From: an uncultured Clostridia bacterium
GTDB taxonomy: Bacteria; Bacillota; Clostridia; Oscillospirales; CAG-272
Direction of reading: 5' to 3'
Assembly (NCBI GenBank): GCA_947588825.1
Contig: CANPZU010000024.1
Location: 1 to 37,756, forward strand
DNA: 37,756 bases
Shown here: positions 26,177 through 33,905 of the stretch, one piece after another
Numbering within the stretch: position 1 is the stretch's first letter
Layout: each line of letters starts with the position of its first letter
Position numbers and translations under genes: made by a program
Notes under the pieces: generated by a model
What the model was told of the DNA's origin: nothing
Databases searched by the model: none
The model's input: only the letters and a program-made list of their open reading frames with translations

Positions 26177-27313
26177 ATGAAAGTTGTAATGACAGGCGGC
26201 GGAACTGCGGGGCATGTAAATCCCGCGCTCAGCATAGCGGCAATAATTAAAGGAAAGGAACCTGATTCTAATATAGAGTTTATCGGGACTCGGGACCGTC
26301 TTGAGGCTTCACTTGTACCCAAGGCGGGATATAAACTGAACACGATCGAGGTGTACGGCTTAAAACGCAGCCTTTCGCCTCAAAACATAAAGACCGTGTA
26401 TAAGGCTTACACTTCATACAAAAGATGCAGAAAGCTTTTACGCGAGATTTCTCCCGATGTCGTTATCGGTACCGGCGGGTATGTGAGCTGGCCGGTTTGC
26501 CGTGCCGCTATATCATTGGGAATTCCCACCGCTTTGCACGAAGCGAACGCGCACCCCGGTTTTGCCGTAAAAGCTCTGAGTTCCAAGGCGGATGTCGTTT
26601 TTGTCAATTTCAAGGAGACGATAGGTCTGCTTCCCGATAAAAAGAGAACGAAGAAGCTTCATGTCGGTATGCCTATTGACAAGCGGTTTTACCTGATTGA
26701 CCCGGTAAAAACACGTGAGGAAATGCTTGACCCGACATATGAACGAATGGTCCTGTCCTTCGGCGGTTCTCTCGGAGCGCAAAAGCTCAACGGGGCGATA
26801 ATTGACATGCTCAAAACATACGGTGCGTCCCACCCGGATATCTATTTTGTTCATGCCACCGGAAATAAGGCGTACGAGAGCTTTATGAAACAGTTCAATG
26901 ACGCGGGACTTCAAAAGTACAAAAACATAAAAATTTGCGATTATATTTTCGACATGCCGAAGTTTATGGCAATCAGCGACGTCGTGATATCAAGGTCGGG
27001 AGCTTCGACAATGTCCGAACTTGCCGCTCTCGGCAAGCCTTCGATCCTTGTGCCTTCTCCAAACGTAACCGGAAATCAACAGTATAAAAATGCAAAGCTG
27101 TTTGCAAACGAAGGCGCAGCTGTTCTTATCGGCGATGATGAGCTTGACCAAAAGGCGATTGCAAACGCACTCGACACTCTTTTCTCTTCTCCCGGGAAGC
27201 TCGCCCAAATGGCAAAAAACGCCCGTAAATTTGCACTGCGCGACACTAACGAAAGAATATACGAATGCATAAAAGAGCTGACAAACGGCAAAAAGGGCAA
27301 AAACAAAAAATAA
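26177..27313 (+). CDS. murG: UDP-GlcNAc:lipid I N-acetylglucosaminyltransferase MurG
   Basis: Peripheral membrane enzyme adding GlcNAc to lipid I to give lipid II, the substrate of FtsW. The 378 aa comprise an N-terminal Rossmann domain opening with GGGTAGHVNPAL, with EANAHPGFA after it. The C-terminal domain has SFGGSLGAQ and the UDP-GlcNAc site SRSGASTMSELAALGKPS, followed by NQQYKNA where most homologues have HQ. The order ftsW-murG is standard. The end is rich in Lys and Asn. Confidence 0.95.
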   Translation: MKVVMTGGGTAGHVNPALSIAAIIKGKEPDSNIEFIGTRDRLEASLVPKAGYKLNTIEVYGLKRSLSPQNIKTVYKAYTSYKRCRKLLREISPDVVIGTGGYVSWPVCRAAISLGIPTALHEANAHPGFAVKALSSKADVVFVNFKETIGLLPDKKRTKKLHVGMPIDKRFYLIDPVKTREEMLDPTYERMVLSFGGSLGAQKLNGAIIDMLKTYGASHPDIYFVHATGNKAYESFMKQFNDAGLQKYKNIKICDYIFDMPKFMAISDVVISRSGASTMSELAALGKPSILVPSPNVTGNQQYKNAKLFANEGAAVLIGDDELDQKAIANALDTLFSSPGKLAQMAKNARKFALRDTNERIYECIKELTNGKKGKNKK

Positions 27314-27359
27314 AGGTTAACAGCGTACAGTAAATTCAAAGCAAAGGAGTGATAAGACC

Positions 27360-28211
27360 GTGAACGAAGAAGAAAACAGAAAAAACGAAGACATCGTCGC
27401 GTATTCTTCCTATGAACGAAAAAACAAAGTCAAAAGGCTCATCAGGATCATCACGGTACTCACTGTTATAACGGCTCTTGCCCTCTTTGTTTCCTGGTTT
27501 GTCCTTAACACTTATTTTGATGTGGAGATGATTATTGTCGATGGTACGGATAAATACAGTTATGTCGACGTCTGCGAAAAATCAGGCGTCCTCGAGGGAC
27601 AGATCATGTTCACCGTATCTCAAAAAAAGGTTGAAAACAATTTAAAGAACGCGTTTCCGTATGTCAAAAGTGCGGATGTGGTCAAGGATTACTCCGATTC
27701 CTCGATAAACATAGTGATATACGAAGAAAAGCCGCTGTTTTATACCTTTACCGAAGGGGAATACTATGTTCTGACAAACGAGCTTAAGGTCCTTGAACGT
27801 TTTGAAGATTTTACATCGCTGTCTTTCATGTACCCTCAGTTAAAAGAGCTGAAAACTCCGGAAATATATAAGATTGTCGCTCCCAATCGAGTAGTTTTTC
27901 GCAACGTCAGGGATCTTCGCTATCTTTCTGAGTTTCTTGTCGAACTGTCCGAGTGGAAGGGCTTTGAAAAGTCCGAAAATATAAATATTTCAAATAAGTT
28001 CGATATTACTGTGGAGTATGATAAAAGGATAACGCTTTACTTTGGCAACCGTTATGATCTCGGGGACAAGCTAAATATAATAAACGCCGTTATCGACTCA
28101 TATTCTGAAAGCGCGAGCGGGACGCTTAATGTTAAAAACATCAACGAGGGAATAGCAAGGATCGTCGATCCCGCCAATACCGGGCAAGAGGAAATACCGA
28201 GCGCGCCTTGA
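27360..28211 (+). CDS. ftsQ: Cell division protein FtsQ/DivIB
   Basis: Bitopic divisome protein that scaffolds FtsL and DivIC and helps switch on septal synthesis. The 283 aa comprise a charged cytoplasmic end, a membrane helix (about 27-49), a POTRA domain (about 53-120, starting FDVEMIIVDG), then the beta domain and an acidic Pro/Glu tail. GTG at 27360 is the start, 10 nt after AAAGGAG. murB often sits between murG and this gene; it is missing here, and ftsA is missing after it. Confidence 0.88.
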   Translation: MNEEENRKNEDIVAYSSYERKNKVKRLIRIITVLTVITALALFVSWFVLNTYFDVEMIIVDGTDKYSYVDVCEKSGVLEGQIMFTVSQKKVENNLKNAFPYVKSADVVKDYSDSSINIVIYEEKPLFYTFTEGEYYVLTNELKVLERFEDFTSLSFMYPQLKELKTPEIYKIVAPNRVVFRNVRDLRYLSEFLVELSEWKGFEKSENINISNKFDITVEYDKRITLYFGNRYDLGDKLNIINAVIDSYSESASGTLNVKNINEGIARIVDPANTGQEEIPSAP

Positions 28212-28244
28212 GGACTTTTTTGATAGGAAACAAAAATATTCCTC

Positions 28245-28275
28245 TTAAAATGTAAAATAATTATAAACATTTTAA
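28245..28275. repeat. AT-rich inverted repeat between ftsQ and ftsZ
   Basis: TTAAAATGT (28245-28253) and ACATTTTAA (28267-28275) are perfect inverted copies with a 13-nt loop. It lies 8 bp before the likely ftsZ -35 box. With no G+C it is a weak terminator at best; a protein-binding site is also possible. Confidence 0.5.
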
Positions 28276-28282
28276 AAAACTA

Positions 28283-28309
28283 TTGAATAATCACATAAAA
28301 AAATATAAT
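28283..28309 (+). promoter_or_regulatory. Likely promoter of ftsZ
   Basis: TTGAAT (28283-28288) and TATAAT (28304-28309) are only 15 nt apart. An overlapping TAATAT at 28306 would give 17 nt. The region is extremely AT-rich, so the exact -10 is uncertain. A separate ftsZ promoter fits the 144-bp gap after ftsQ. Confidence 0.45.
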
Positions 28310-28355
28310 ATATATGTGTATTAATCTGTGTAATGCGTACAGGAGGTAAAAAAAT

Positions 28356-29441
28356 ATGGCATTCGACATCGAAAATGCAGAGTGCATCGATTGTGCGACT
28401 AAAATAAAGGTAATCGGTGTAGGCGGCGGCGGAAACAACGCCGTGAACAGAATGATTGAAGCGGGAGTTGACGGGGTAGAGTTTGTTGCAATCAACACAG
28501 ACAGGGCTGCTCTTATCAAATCGAAGGCTCAAACCAAAGTCGTTATCGGAGAAAAACTCACAAAAGGACAGGGAGCCGGCTCCAATCCAGACGTGGGAGC
28601 TGCGGCCGCCGAGGAAAATCTTGAAGACATAAACAACGCCATAAAGGGTTCGGATATGGTGTTTATTACCGCAGGTATGGGAGGCGGAACAGGTACGGGT
28701 GCTGCCCCTGTTGTCGCAAAGCTCGCGCATGACATGGGCATTCTCACCGTTGCCGTGGTAACAAAGCCTTTTAAGTTTGAACGCGATAAGAGAATGGCAC
28801 AGGCGGAGGCTGGAATCGCTCAGCTCAGCGCCAATGTCGACGCTATTATCGTTATTCCCAACGAGAGACTTAAGCAACTCTCATCAACAAGAATAACCGT
28901 TCTTAACGCTTTTGTCGAAGCAGATAATATTTTAAAGCACGGCGTTCAGAGCATTTCCGATCTTGTTATCAAGGACGGACTTATCAACCTCGATTTTGCG
29001 GACGTTAAATCCATAATGCTCAATTCGGGATATGCTCATATGGGAGTCGGAGCTGCAACAGGCAAGGAGAAGGCGGAGACCGCCGCAAAGCTTGCAATAT
29101 CAAGTCCTCTGCTTGAGACATCCATTTCAGGCGCTAGAGGAATACTTGTCAACTTTACATGTCCCAGCGACTTTGCACTTGACGAGCTTGACACCGCCGC
29201 CGATATGATTACAAACGAAGCTCATCCCGACGCCAAGGTTATTATCGGTTATGTGGTTGACGACACGCTTAACGACGAGGTTCGCGTTACGGTAGTGGCA
29301 ACCGGATTTGTAAAGGACGACGTAAAGGATTCCACAATTTCCGATTCATCGGTCAAGGAGACTGCTCCTGTGGCTGAGAAGCCCCAGTCGGACAGCGGCG
29401 ATTACGACAAAATTTTTGATATATTCAGTAAGAAGAGATAA
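28356..29441 (+). CDS. ftsZ: Cell division protein FtsZ
   Basis: Tubulin-like GTPase that forms the Z-ring. The 361 aa comprise the GTP-binding domain with [13 protein letters not shown] (21-33) and the tubulin signature GGGTGTG (109-115), the T7 loop with NLDFADV, and a short linker of about 35 residues rich in Ser, Lys and Asp. The end reads [13 protein letters not shown] in place of the usual C-terminal peptide with IPxFLR. AGGAGGT stands 8 nt before the ATG. It ends the dcw cluster. ftsA, normally just upstream, is absent. Confidence 0.97.
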   Translation: MAFDIENAECIDCATKIKVIGVGGGGNNAVNRMIEAGVDGVEFVAINTDRAALIKSKAQTKVVIGEKLTKGQGAGSNPDVGAAAAEENLEDINNAIKGSDMVFITAGMGGGTGTGAAPVVAKLAHDMGILTVAVVTKPFKFERDKRMAQAEAGIAQLSANVDAIIVIPNERLKQLSSTRITVLNAFVEADNILKHGVQSISDLVIKDGLINLDFADVKSIMLNSGYAHMGVGAATGKEKAETAAKLAISSPLLETSISGARGILVNFTCPSDFALDELDTAADMITNEAHPDAKVIIGYVVDDTLNDEVRVTVVATGFVKDDVKDSTISDSSVKETAPVAEKPQSDSGDYDKIFDIFSKKR

Positions 29442-29479
29442 TTGCCTCTTTTAAGTAATTCTTATATATTCTACTGTAC

Positions 29480-29516
29480 AAATCGGGTTTTCTTGTAAAG
29501 AAGACTCGATTTTTGC
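29480..29516 (+). terminator. Terminator of ftsZ
   Basis: A continuous 15-bp stem (with two G-T pairs) is formed by AAATCGGGTTTTCTT (29480-29494) and AAGAAGACTCGATTT (29498-29512) on a 3-nt loop, followed by TT. It closes the dcw cluster facing the convergent glyQS gene. Confidence 0.8.
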
Positions 29517-29545
29517 GGTGCGCCTTACATTTGTCGGATAAAGAA

Positions 29546-29583
29546 ACCGCCGCCTAGAGGGCCATGCTAAAGCCTTGGGCGGT
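29546..29583 (-). terminator. Probable terminator of glyQS
   Basis: Read on the minus strand, ACCGCC pairs with GGCGGT (outer stem), with an inner AAGGC-GCCCT stem, followed by TTTCTTT. It begins 15 nt after the glyQS stop. A 6-nt bulge makes it imperfect. Confidence 0.6.
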
Positions 29584-29598
29584 AAATAATATAAGCTG

Positions 29599-30996
29599 TT
29601 AAAATTCGAGTTTACTTTCTATATAATTTTTGAGATCGCTTATCGGCATTCTTATCTGCTCCATAGTGTCGCGGTCGCGCACGGTGACCGAATTGTCGTT
29701 TTCGCTGTCAAAATCGTATGTCACGCAGAAAGGAGTGCCGATTTCGTCCTGCCTGCGGTAGCGTTTACCTATAGAACCCGTTTCGTCAAATTCTACATTA
29801 AAGTACTTTGAGAGCTCGGTAAAAATCTCTTCCGCCTTTTCGGAGAGCTTTTTAGAAAGCGGAAGGATTGCAGCCTTAACCGGGGCGAGAGCGGGGTGCA
29901 GGTGAAGAACGGTGCGCACATCGTTTTTTTCTTGATCGATTGTTTCCTCATCGTAAGCGTCGCAAAGGAAGGCGAGGGCTACACGGTCGGCGCCGAGTGA
30001 GGGCTCGATAACGTAGGGAATATACTTTTCGTTTGTTTCGGGGTCATAATACTCAAGCGATTCGCCGCTTGTATTTTGATGTTGAGTGAGGTCGTAATCG
30101 GTGCGGTCGGCAATTCCCCAAAGCTCTCCCCAGCCGAAAGGGAAGAGAAACTCAATGTCGGTCGTGCCCTTTGAATAAAAGCAAAGCTCCTCGGGAGAGT
30201 GGTCACGAAGTCGCATGTTTTCGCTTTTCATACCGAGGCTTTTAAGAAAGCTTGCCGAATAAGAGCGCCAATACTCAAACCACTTTAGGTCTGTGCCTGG
30301 TTTGCAAAAAAATTCAAGCTCCATCTGTTCAAATTCTCTTGTCCTAAATACAAAATTTCCGGGGGTTATCTCGTTTCTGAAAGATTTGCCTATCTGTCCC
30401 ACTCCGAAGGGAAGCTTTTTTCTAGTCGTACGGGCGACGTTTTTGAAGTTTACAAATATGCCTTGCGCCGTCTCCGGGCGCAGATATACTGTATTTGAAG
30501 AATCTTCGGTAACTCCGATGAAGGTTTTAAACATCAGATTGAATTTTCTGATCGGAGTAAAATCAGAGCTTTGGCAGGAGGGGCAGACTATGCGGTTTTC
30601 CTTTATATAGTTCATCATTTCCTCGTCTGACCATCCCGCAGGATTTACGTTAAGTGAATTTTCAATAGCGTAGTCCTCAATGAGCTTGTCTGCTCTGTAA
30701 CGGCTTTTGCAGTTCTTGCAGTCCATAAGGGGGTCGGAAAATCCCCCGAGATGTCCGGAGGCAACCCAGGTCTGAGGATTCATTATGATGGCGCTGTCAA
30801 GCCCTACATTGTACGGGCATTCCTGAATAAATTTTTTCCACCATGCCTTTTTTACATTGTTTTTGAATTCTACGCCTAAAGGACCGTAATCCCAAGAATT
30901 TGAAAGTCCTCCGTATATTTCGCTCCCCGCGTAAATGAAGCCGCGTCCTTTGCAAAGAGCTACAATCTTTTCCATTGTTTTTTCGCTGTTATTCAT
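29599..30996 (-). CDS. glyQS: Glycyl-tRNA synthetase, alpha2 (GlyQS) type
   Basis: Class II synthetase charging tRNA-Gly with glycine in one polypeptide, not the alpha2beta2 GlyQ/GlyS pair. The 465 aa protein begins with the family start [10 protein letters not shown]. Two CxxC pairs follow (CKNC and CPSC), probably zinc-binding or structural. Class II motif 2 is SFRNEITP with [10 protein letters not shown], motif 3 is [14 protein letters not shown], and a C-terminal anticodon domain completes it. CGGAGGT precedes the ATG. It lies 32 nt after the LCP-like gene and is probably transcribed with it. I see no T-box in front of it. Confidence 0.96.
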   Translation of the reverse strand: MNNSEKTMEKIVALCKGRGFIYAGSEIYGGLSNSWDYGPLGVEFKNNVKKAWWKKFIQECPYNVGLDSAIIMNPQTWVASGHLGGFSDPLMDCKNCKSRYRADKLIEDYAIENSLNVNPAGWSDEEMMNYIKENRIVCPSCQSSDFTPIRKFNLMFKTFIGVTEDSSNTVYLRPETAQGIFVNFKNVARTTRKKLPFGVGQIGKSFRNEITPGNFVFRTREFEQMELEFFCKPGTDLKWFEYWRSYSASFLKSLGMKSENMRLRDHSPEELCFYSKGTTDIEFLFPFGWGELWGIADRTDYDLTQHQNTSGESLEYYDPETNEKYIPYVIEPSLGADRVALAFLCDAYDEETIDQEKNDVRTVLHLHPALAPVKAAILPLSKKLSEKAEEIFTELSKYFNVEFDETGSIGKRYRRQDEIGTPFCVTYDFDSENDNSVTVRDRDTMEQIRMPISDLKNYIESKLEF

Positions 30997-31028
30997 TATA
31001 CCTCCGATATATAATTATAAATCAATAT

Positions 31029-32084
31029 TTACTGTTTAAAATAGCGCAGTGTGCTTGCGCGGTTTATTGCAAGACGGTTTTCACCATCCGAAGTTGTCGT
31101 CAGGTCGCCTATGACATTAAGAATGTTCGTTTTGTAAAACTGATAGCTGAAATAAAGCATGAGCTTTTCGGAAAACGCTTCGTATGTAACGTTGGTGTTA
31201 TAGAATTTGGAAACGTTTTCATTAAAATGATTCTCAAAATTAACGTAATAGCCGCTTGTGGCGGTCTTTTCAAGGACGAAGTTTGCAACCGCGGCGAGGA
31301 GGTTCGCTTTTGTGAACGTTCCGACGTACCCGTCGTACTTAATAAGCTCGTACAAGCCCTTTGAGTCTATATTGTTGCTGCCCGCATTATATGTGGTGCT
31401 TGTAAATGTACTTTCGTCATAGAATACCACGTTTTCATCCAAATTTACGGGTATGCTCCCCCATTCGTCAAAGGAAGCCGAAAAGTCGTCGGTGTCTATG
31501 TACGCGTAAAAATCCACAGGCATCCCTGTGATACATGATACATAGTCGGCAAAAAACGTGTAGTCAAGGCCGTTCAATTGATTTTCTATGTAATAATAAG
31601 CCGTATCCATATCCACATTGATTCCCGATACGCTCACATATGCGATATTTGGAATGGATGTTATCACGGTTCTTGCATTTGTGCTGTCAAAGGATATGAG
31701 CGTAATAAAATCCACTGTTCTTGAGGGATGAGGAGCGTGTTTGTCAAAAAGTTCGCCGTACGTATCTTCAACGCTTGCAGAAGCGTCAGGATCATCGGGC
31801 GTCGGCACAGCTTCGGGGTCTTGGGAATCGGGATTTTCGGGTTCGTTGTAGATAATCTCGTCGGTACCTATGAGCAGCAGGGAAAGTACCCCTGTGGCGT
31901 CTGATTTGGGCCCGGTGCTTGACAAGTCGTTATTTAAGTCGTCTTCACCCATATCCGAATCGGAATTAGTATCGTCAGAAAACACGATATTCAGTACAGG
32001 TCTCACAAAGGCAAATGCCAAAATTGAAAAGATAACAAGCGACACAATGAATGGATATACAAAGCTTTTTACAAAACCGTTCAT
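31029..32084 (-). CDS. Degenerate LytR-CpsA-Psr (LCP)-fold membrane protein
   Basis: The 351 aa comprise a membrane anchor (about 8-28), an Asp/Ser/Pro-rich linker, then an LCP-like domain. LCP landmarks are visible: LSLLLIGTDE, VDFITLISFDSTNARTVITSIP, then TGMPVDFYAYIDTDDF in the place of the GIPIDYYVVVDF strand. LCP enzymes attach wall polymers to peptidoglycan. The residues they need look lost: SIPRD reads SIPNI, and the region that normally carries RxR and RQ reads IKYDGYVGTFTKANLL. It probably binds a polyprenyl or glycan ligand, or has become structural; that is inference. It starts at the ATG at 32084, with a weak SD (AAGG), and precedes glyQS. Confidence 0.65.
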   Translation of the reverse strand: MNGFVKSFVYPFIVSLVIFSILAFAFVRPVLNIVFSDDTNSDSDMGEDDLNNDLSSTGPKSDATGVLSLLLIGTDEIIYNEPENPDSQDPEAVPTPDDPDASASVEDTYGELFDKHAPHPSRTVDFITLISFDSTNARTVITSIPNIAYVSVSGINVDMDTAYYYIENQLNGLDYTFFADYVSCITGMPVDFYAYIDTDDFSASFDEWGSIPVNLDENVVFYDESTFTSTTYNAGSNNIDSKGLYELIKYDGYVGTFTKANLLAAVANFVLEKTATSGYYVNFENHFNENVSKFYNTNVTYEAFSEKLMLYFSYQFYKTNILNVIGDLTTTSDGENRLAINRASTLRYFKQ

Positions 32085-32237
32085 AACAAATAAAACCTTG
32101 ATCGTTTAAGTTGTGCAGGATGATTAAAAATTCGTAAAGGTATGTAAACGGGCGCGATTTTTTGCAAAGAAATCACAAAGCCGCAAAAGACGCTCCCGCC
32201 GCACCGAAACGACAGATTGCTCACCAGTGTAAATATT

Positions 32238-32266
32238 ATTATATAATATATCCGCATTTTTTTCAA
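32238..32266 (-). promoter_or_regulatory. Promoter of the LCP-like gene and glyQS
   Basis: On the minus strand, TTGAAA (32266-32261), 17 nt and TATAAT (32243-32238). The start near 32231 gives a leader of about 147 nt before the gene at 32084. The leader shows no known riboswitch; one weak stem (GATTT with AAATC) is visible. It lies back to back with the promoter at 32286. Confidence 0.75.
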
Positions 32267-32285
32267 TAGATATTTATAAAATATC

Positions 32286-32314
32286 TTGAAAATCAAAGAG
32301 CTTTATGATATAAT
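32286..32314 (+). promoter_or_regulatory. Strong promoter of the ncRNA / tRNA-Arg unit
   Basis: TTGAAA (32286-32291), a 17-nt spacer and TATAAT (32309-32314) with TGA before it (extended -10). The start is expected at about 32321, which is exactly where the closing helix of the structured RNA begins. Confidence 0.85.
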
Positions 32315-32320
32315 GCTATC

Positions 32321-32469
32321 GTAAAGTTTTTCTTTGCGCTCTTATTTGTTCCTGAATAGGAACAATTTTAGTGCTGTGTGTTTGCTATGTGCGCGGTTAT
32401 AGAGCCTTTAGGCTATGTAAGGACCTCTTTCCTGCGCAAGCTTTTTTGAGCAAAAACTTTATATTTTTT
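32321..32469 (+). ncRNA. Candidate structured non-coding RNA, family unknown
   Basis: The roughly 145-nt transcript begins at the predicted start of the promoter. Its first 11 nt (32321-32331) pair without a mismatch with 32452-32462 (10 Watson-Crick, one G-U), and an A-U6 tract follows at 32463-32469, so the molecule is closed end to end and looks self-terminating. Inside are a hairpin of 8 bp on a GAAU loop (32346-32365), a hairpin at 32399-32416 with a TTTA loop extended by GGT-ACC (32395-32397 with 32423-32425), and CTT-GCGC pairing at 32332-32339 with 32434-32440. No ORF or SD is present. The 5'/3' closing layout recalls 6S RNA, but it is short and I could not match known conserved motifs. 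It ends 3 nt before tRNA-Arg. Confidence 0.6.
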
Positions 32470-32471
32470 AT

Positions 32472-32548
32472 GTCTGCGTAGCTCAGTAGGATAGAGCGAC
32501 CGCCTCCTAAGCGGTAGGTCGGGTGTTCGAGTCACCTCGCGGACGCCA
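32472..32548 (+). tRNA. tRNA-Arg (anticodon CCU)
   Basis: A 77-nt cloverleaf. The acceptor stem GTCTGCG pairs with CGCGGAC (one G-U), the D arm is GCTC-GAGC, and the anticodon stem ACCGC-GCGGT holds the loop CTCCTAA, giving anticodon CCU for the AGG codon. The T arm has GGGTG-TTCGAGT-CACCT, and the CCA end is encoded. It is followed at once by a terminator and preceded by the structured RNA candidate. Confidence 0.95.
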
Positions 32549-32557
32549 TCAAACATC

Positions 32558-32593
32558 GCCGCAAGCCCGTTTTGCAAGGCTTGCGGCTTTTTT
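32558..32593 (+). terminator. Terminator of tRNA-Arg
   Basis: A perfect 10-bp GC-rich stem, GCCGCAAGCC (32558-32567) with GGCTTGCGGC (32578-32587), is followed by TTTTTT. It starts 10 nt after the tRNA CCA end. Confidence 0.95.
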
Positions 32594-32651
32594 CATATTA
32601 TAATATCGACTGTCAAGCCCGATGCCGTGTCAAAAGCGCGGGTGGGAATGT

Positions 32652-33407
32652 TTATTTCAAACCTCCGTACTGCTCATCATCGACAGGCTCCAGCCATTCG
32701 TTCGAACCGTTTTCACCGGGGACTTCGATTGCAAGGTGTGAAAACCAACTGTCCGGCGCGGCGCCGTGCCAATGCTTGACGCCCTCGGGAATATTGACGC
32801 AGTCGCCGGGTTTCATCTCCACTGCTTCTTTGCCCCACTCCTGATAGTATCCCCGTCCGCCGACGCAGATTAGAATTTGTCCGCCGCCCTTATTAGCATG
32901 GTGGATATGCCAATTGTTCCGGCAGCCCGGTTCAAAGGTCACGTTGAAAATGCCGACCTGTTCCTTCGATACCGGCGCGAGATAGCTCTGCCCGCTGAAA
33001 TACTGCTTGAACCCATCGTTCGGTGCGCCGATAGGGAAGAAAATCGTGTTTTGATAGCGGTCTTTCTCGGTCAGCGCCGGTTCCGCCTCATTCCAAACAT
33101 CCTTGGCAAGTCTGAACACCGCCCACGCTTTGGGCCACCCGACGTAGAAGCCGACGTGTGTCACAATCGCGGCAATCTCCGTCCTCGTTACGCCGTGCGC
33201 TTTGGCGTTTTCGAGGTGATAGGTCAGCGACGAGTCGGTGATCCCTGAGGACATCAGCGCCACAACCGTGATTATGCACCGAGTCTTTAAGTCTATGTCG
33301 TGGTTGTTCCAGTTCTCTCCAAAGAGAACGTCGTCGTTATAGTGGGCAAAATCCGGCGCAAAGTTGCCAAGTTGATTCCTGCCCGCGGTTTGCGTGATCT
33401 TTTCCAT
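32652..33407 (-). CDS. Carboxymuconolactone decarboxylase-like / cupin fusion protein
   Basis: The 251 aa comprise an N-terminal all-helical CMD domain (about 20-105: KTRCIITVVALMSSG, then EIAAIVTHVGFYVGWPKAWAVF) and a C-terminal cupin (about 140-240) with the metal-type histidines HIHH, the GG turn, and PGDCVNIPEGVKHWHGA. The CxxC redox pair of AhpD-type CMD proteins is absent, so peroxidase-linked chemistry is unlikely. Such fusions are annotated in many Clostridia, usually beside aldo/keto reductases and flavin proteins; their substrate is unknown. It is the last gene of the TetR-controlled operon, 19 nt after the GNAT gene. No clear terminator follows on this strand. Confidence 0.85.
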   Translation of the reverse strand: MEKITQTAGRNQLGNFAPDFAHYNDDVLFGENWNNHDIDLKTRCIITVVALMSSGITDSSLTYHLENAKAHGVTRTEIAAIVTHVGFYVGWPKAWAVFRLAKDVWNEAEPALTEKDRYQNTIFFPIGAPNDGFKQYFSGQSYLAPVSKEQVGIFNVTFEPGCRNNWHIHHANKGGGQILICVGGRGYYQEWGKEAVEMKPGDCVNIPEGVKHWHGAAPDSWFSHLAIEVPGENGSNEWLEPVDDEQYGGLK

Positions 33408-33426
33408 GATATGATCCTCCTCGTAT

Positions 33427-33879
33427 TTAATCAGTTAATGTTTTGACAAAAAGTTGGTCTGTTGTGCCGTATATCGTTTCGTAATTCCCGAGCTTTATAA
33501 AGCCGTATTTTTCATATAATCCGATTTCTCCACTCATAATATATATTTTTTGATACCCCAATTTGCGCGCGTAAGAAGCCGCGTCATTTATCAATAACTG
33601 CGATAATCTTTTGCCTCGATATTGTTCGTCCACAAAAACGAAACCTATAAACGGTGTAAAGGGATAGGTTATCGATATCTCGTCCTTTTCCGCCAAAGTG
33701 CAAAATCCGCACACATTGTCGTTTTCAACATCACAAAATACCCTTTCCCATTCGTCGAATTCATGGTTTGCCATTTTTTGAGACAAGTAAGAGCCGGCTC
33801 GCCATGAGCAGTTTGCGGCCAATGCCATCGTCTTCTCCCAGTATTTGTGTCCATAGGACATGGCGTATATTTCCATCAT
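33427..33879 (-). CDS. GNAT family N-acetyltransferase
   Basis: The 150 aa carry the GNAT acetyl-CoA site: beta4 GFVFVDEQ, then YRGKRLSQLLINDA (motif A, in the place of QxxGxG/A), and the C-terminal YEKYGFIKLGNYE (motif B). Such enzymes acetylate amines on small molecules or proteins; the acceptor cannot be read from the sequence. GGAGGA lies 5 nt before the first ATG and 8 nt before a second, so either can serve. It is the fourth gene of the operon, between the aldo/keto reductase and the CMD/cupin gene. Confidence 0.85.
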   Translation of the reverse strand: MMEIYAMSYGHKYWEKTMALAANCSWRAGSYLSQKMANHEFDEWERVFCDVENDNVCGFCTLAEKDEISITYPFTPFIGFVFVDEQYRGKRLSQLLINDAASYARKLGYQKIYIMSGEIGLYEKYGFIKLGNYETIYGTTDQLFVKTLTD

Positions 33880-33905
33880 ACAATTCCTCCGTATATTGCA
33901 GTGAT

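Noticed and set aside
32321..32469. Firm call as 6S RNA or SRP RNA
   Set aside because: The end-closed layout fits 6S, but the length is short and no recognised central-bubble motif was seen; the SRP tetraloop and helix 8 signature is absent.
32321..32471. T-box riboswitch before tRNA-Arg or glyQS
   Set aside because: The conserved T-box sequence and antiterminator are not present, and the downstream gene on this strand is a tRNA, not a synthetase.
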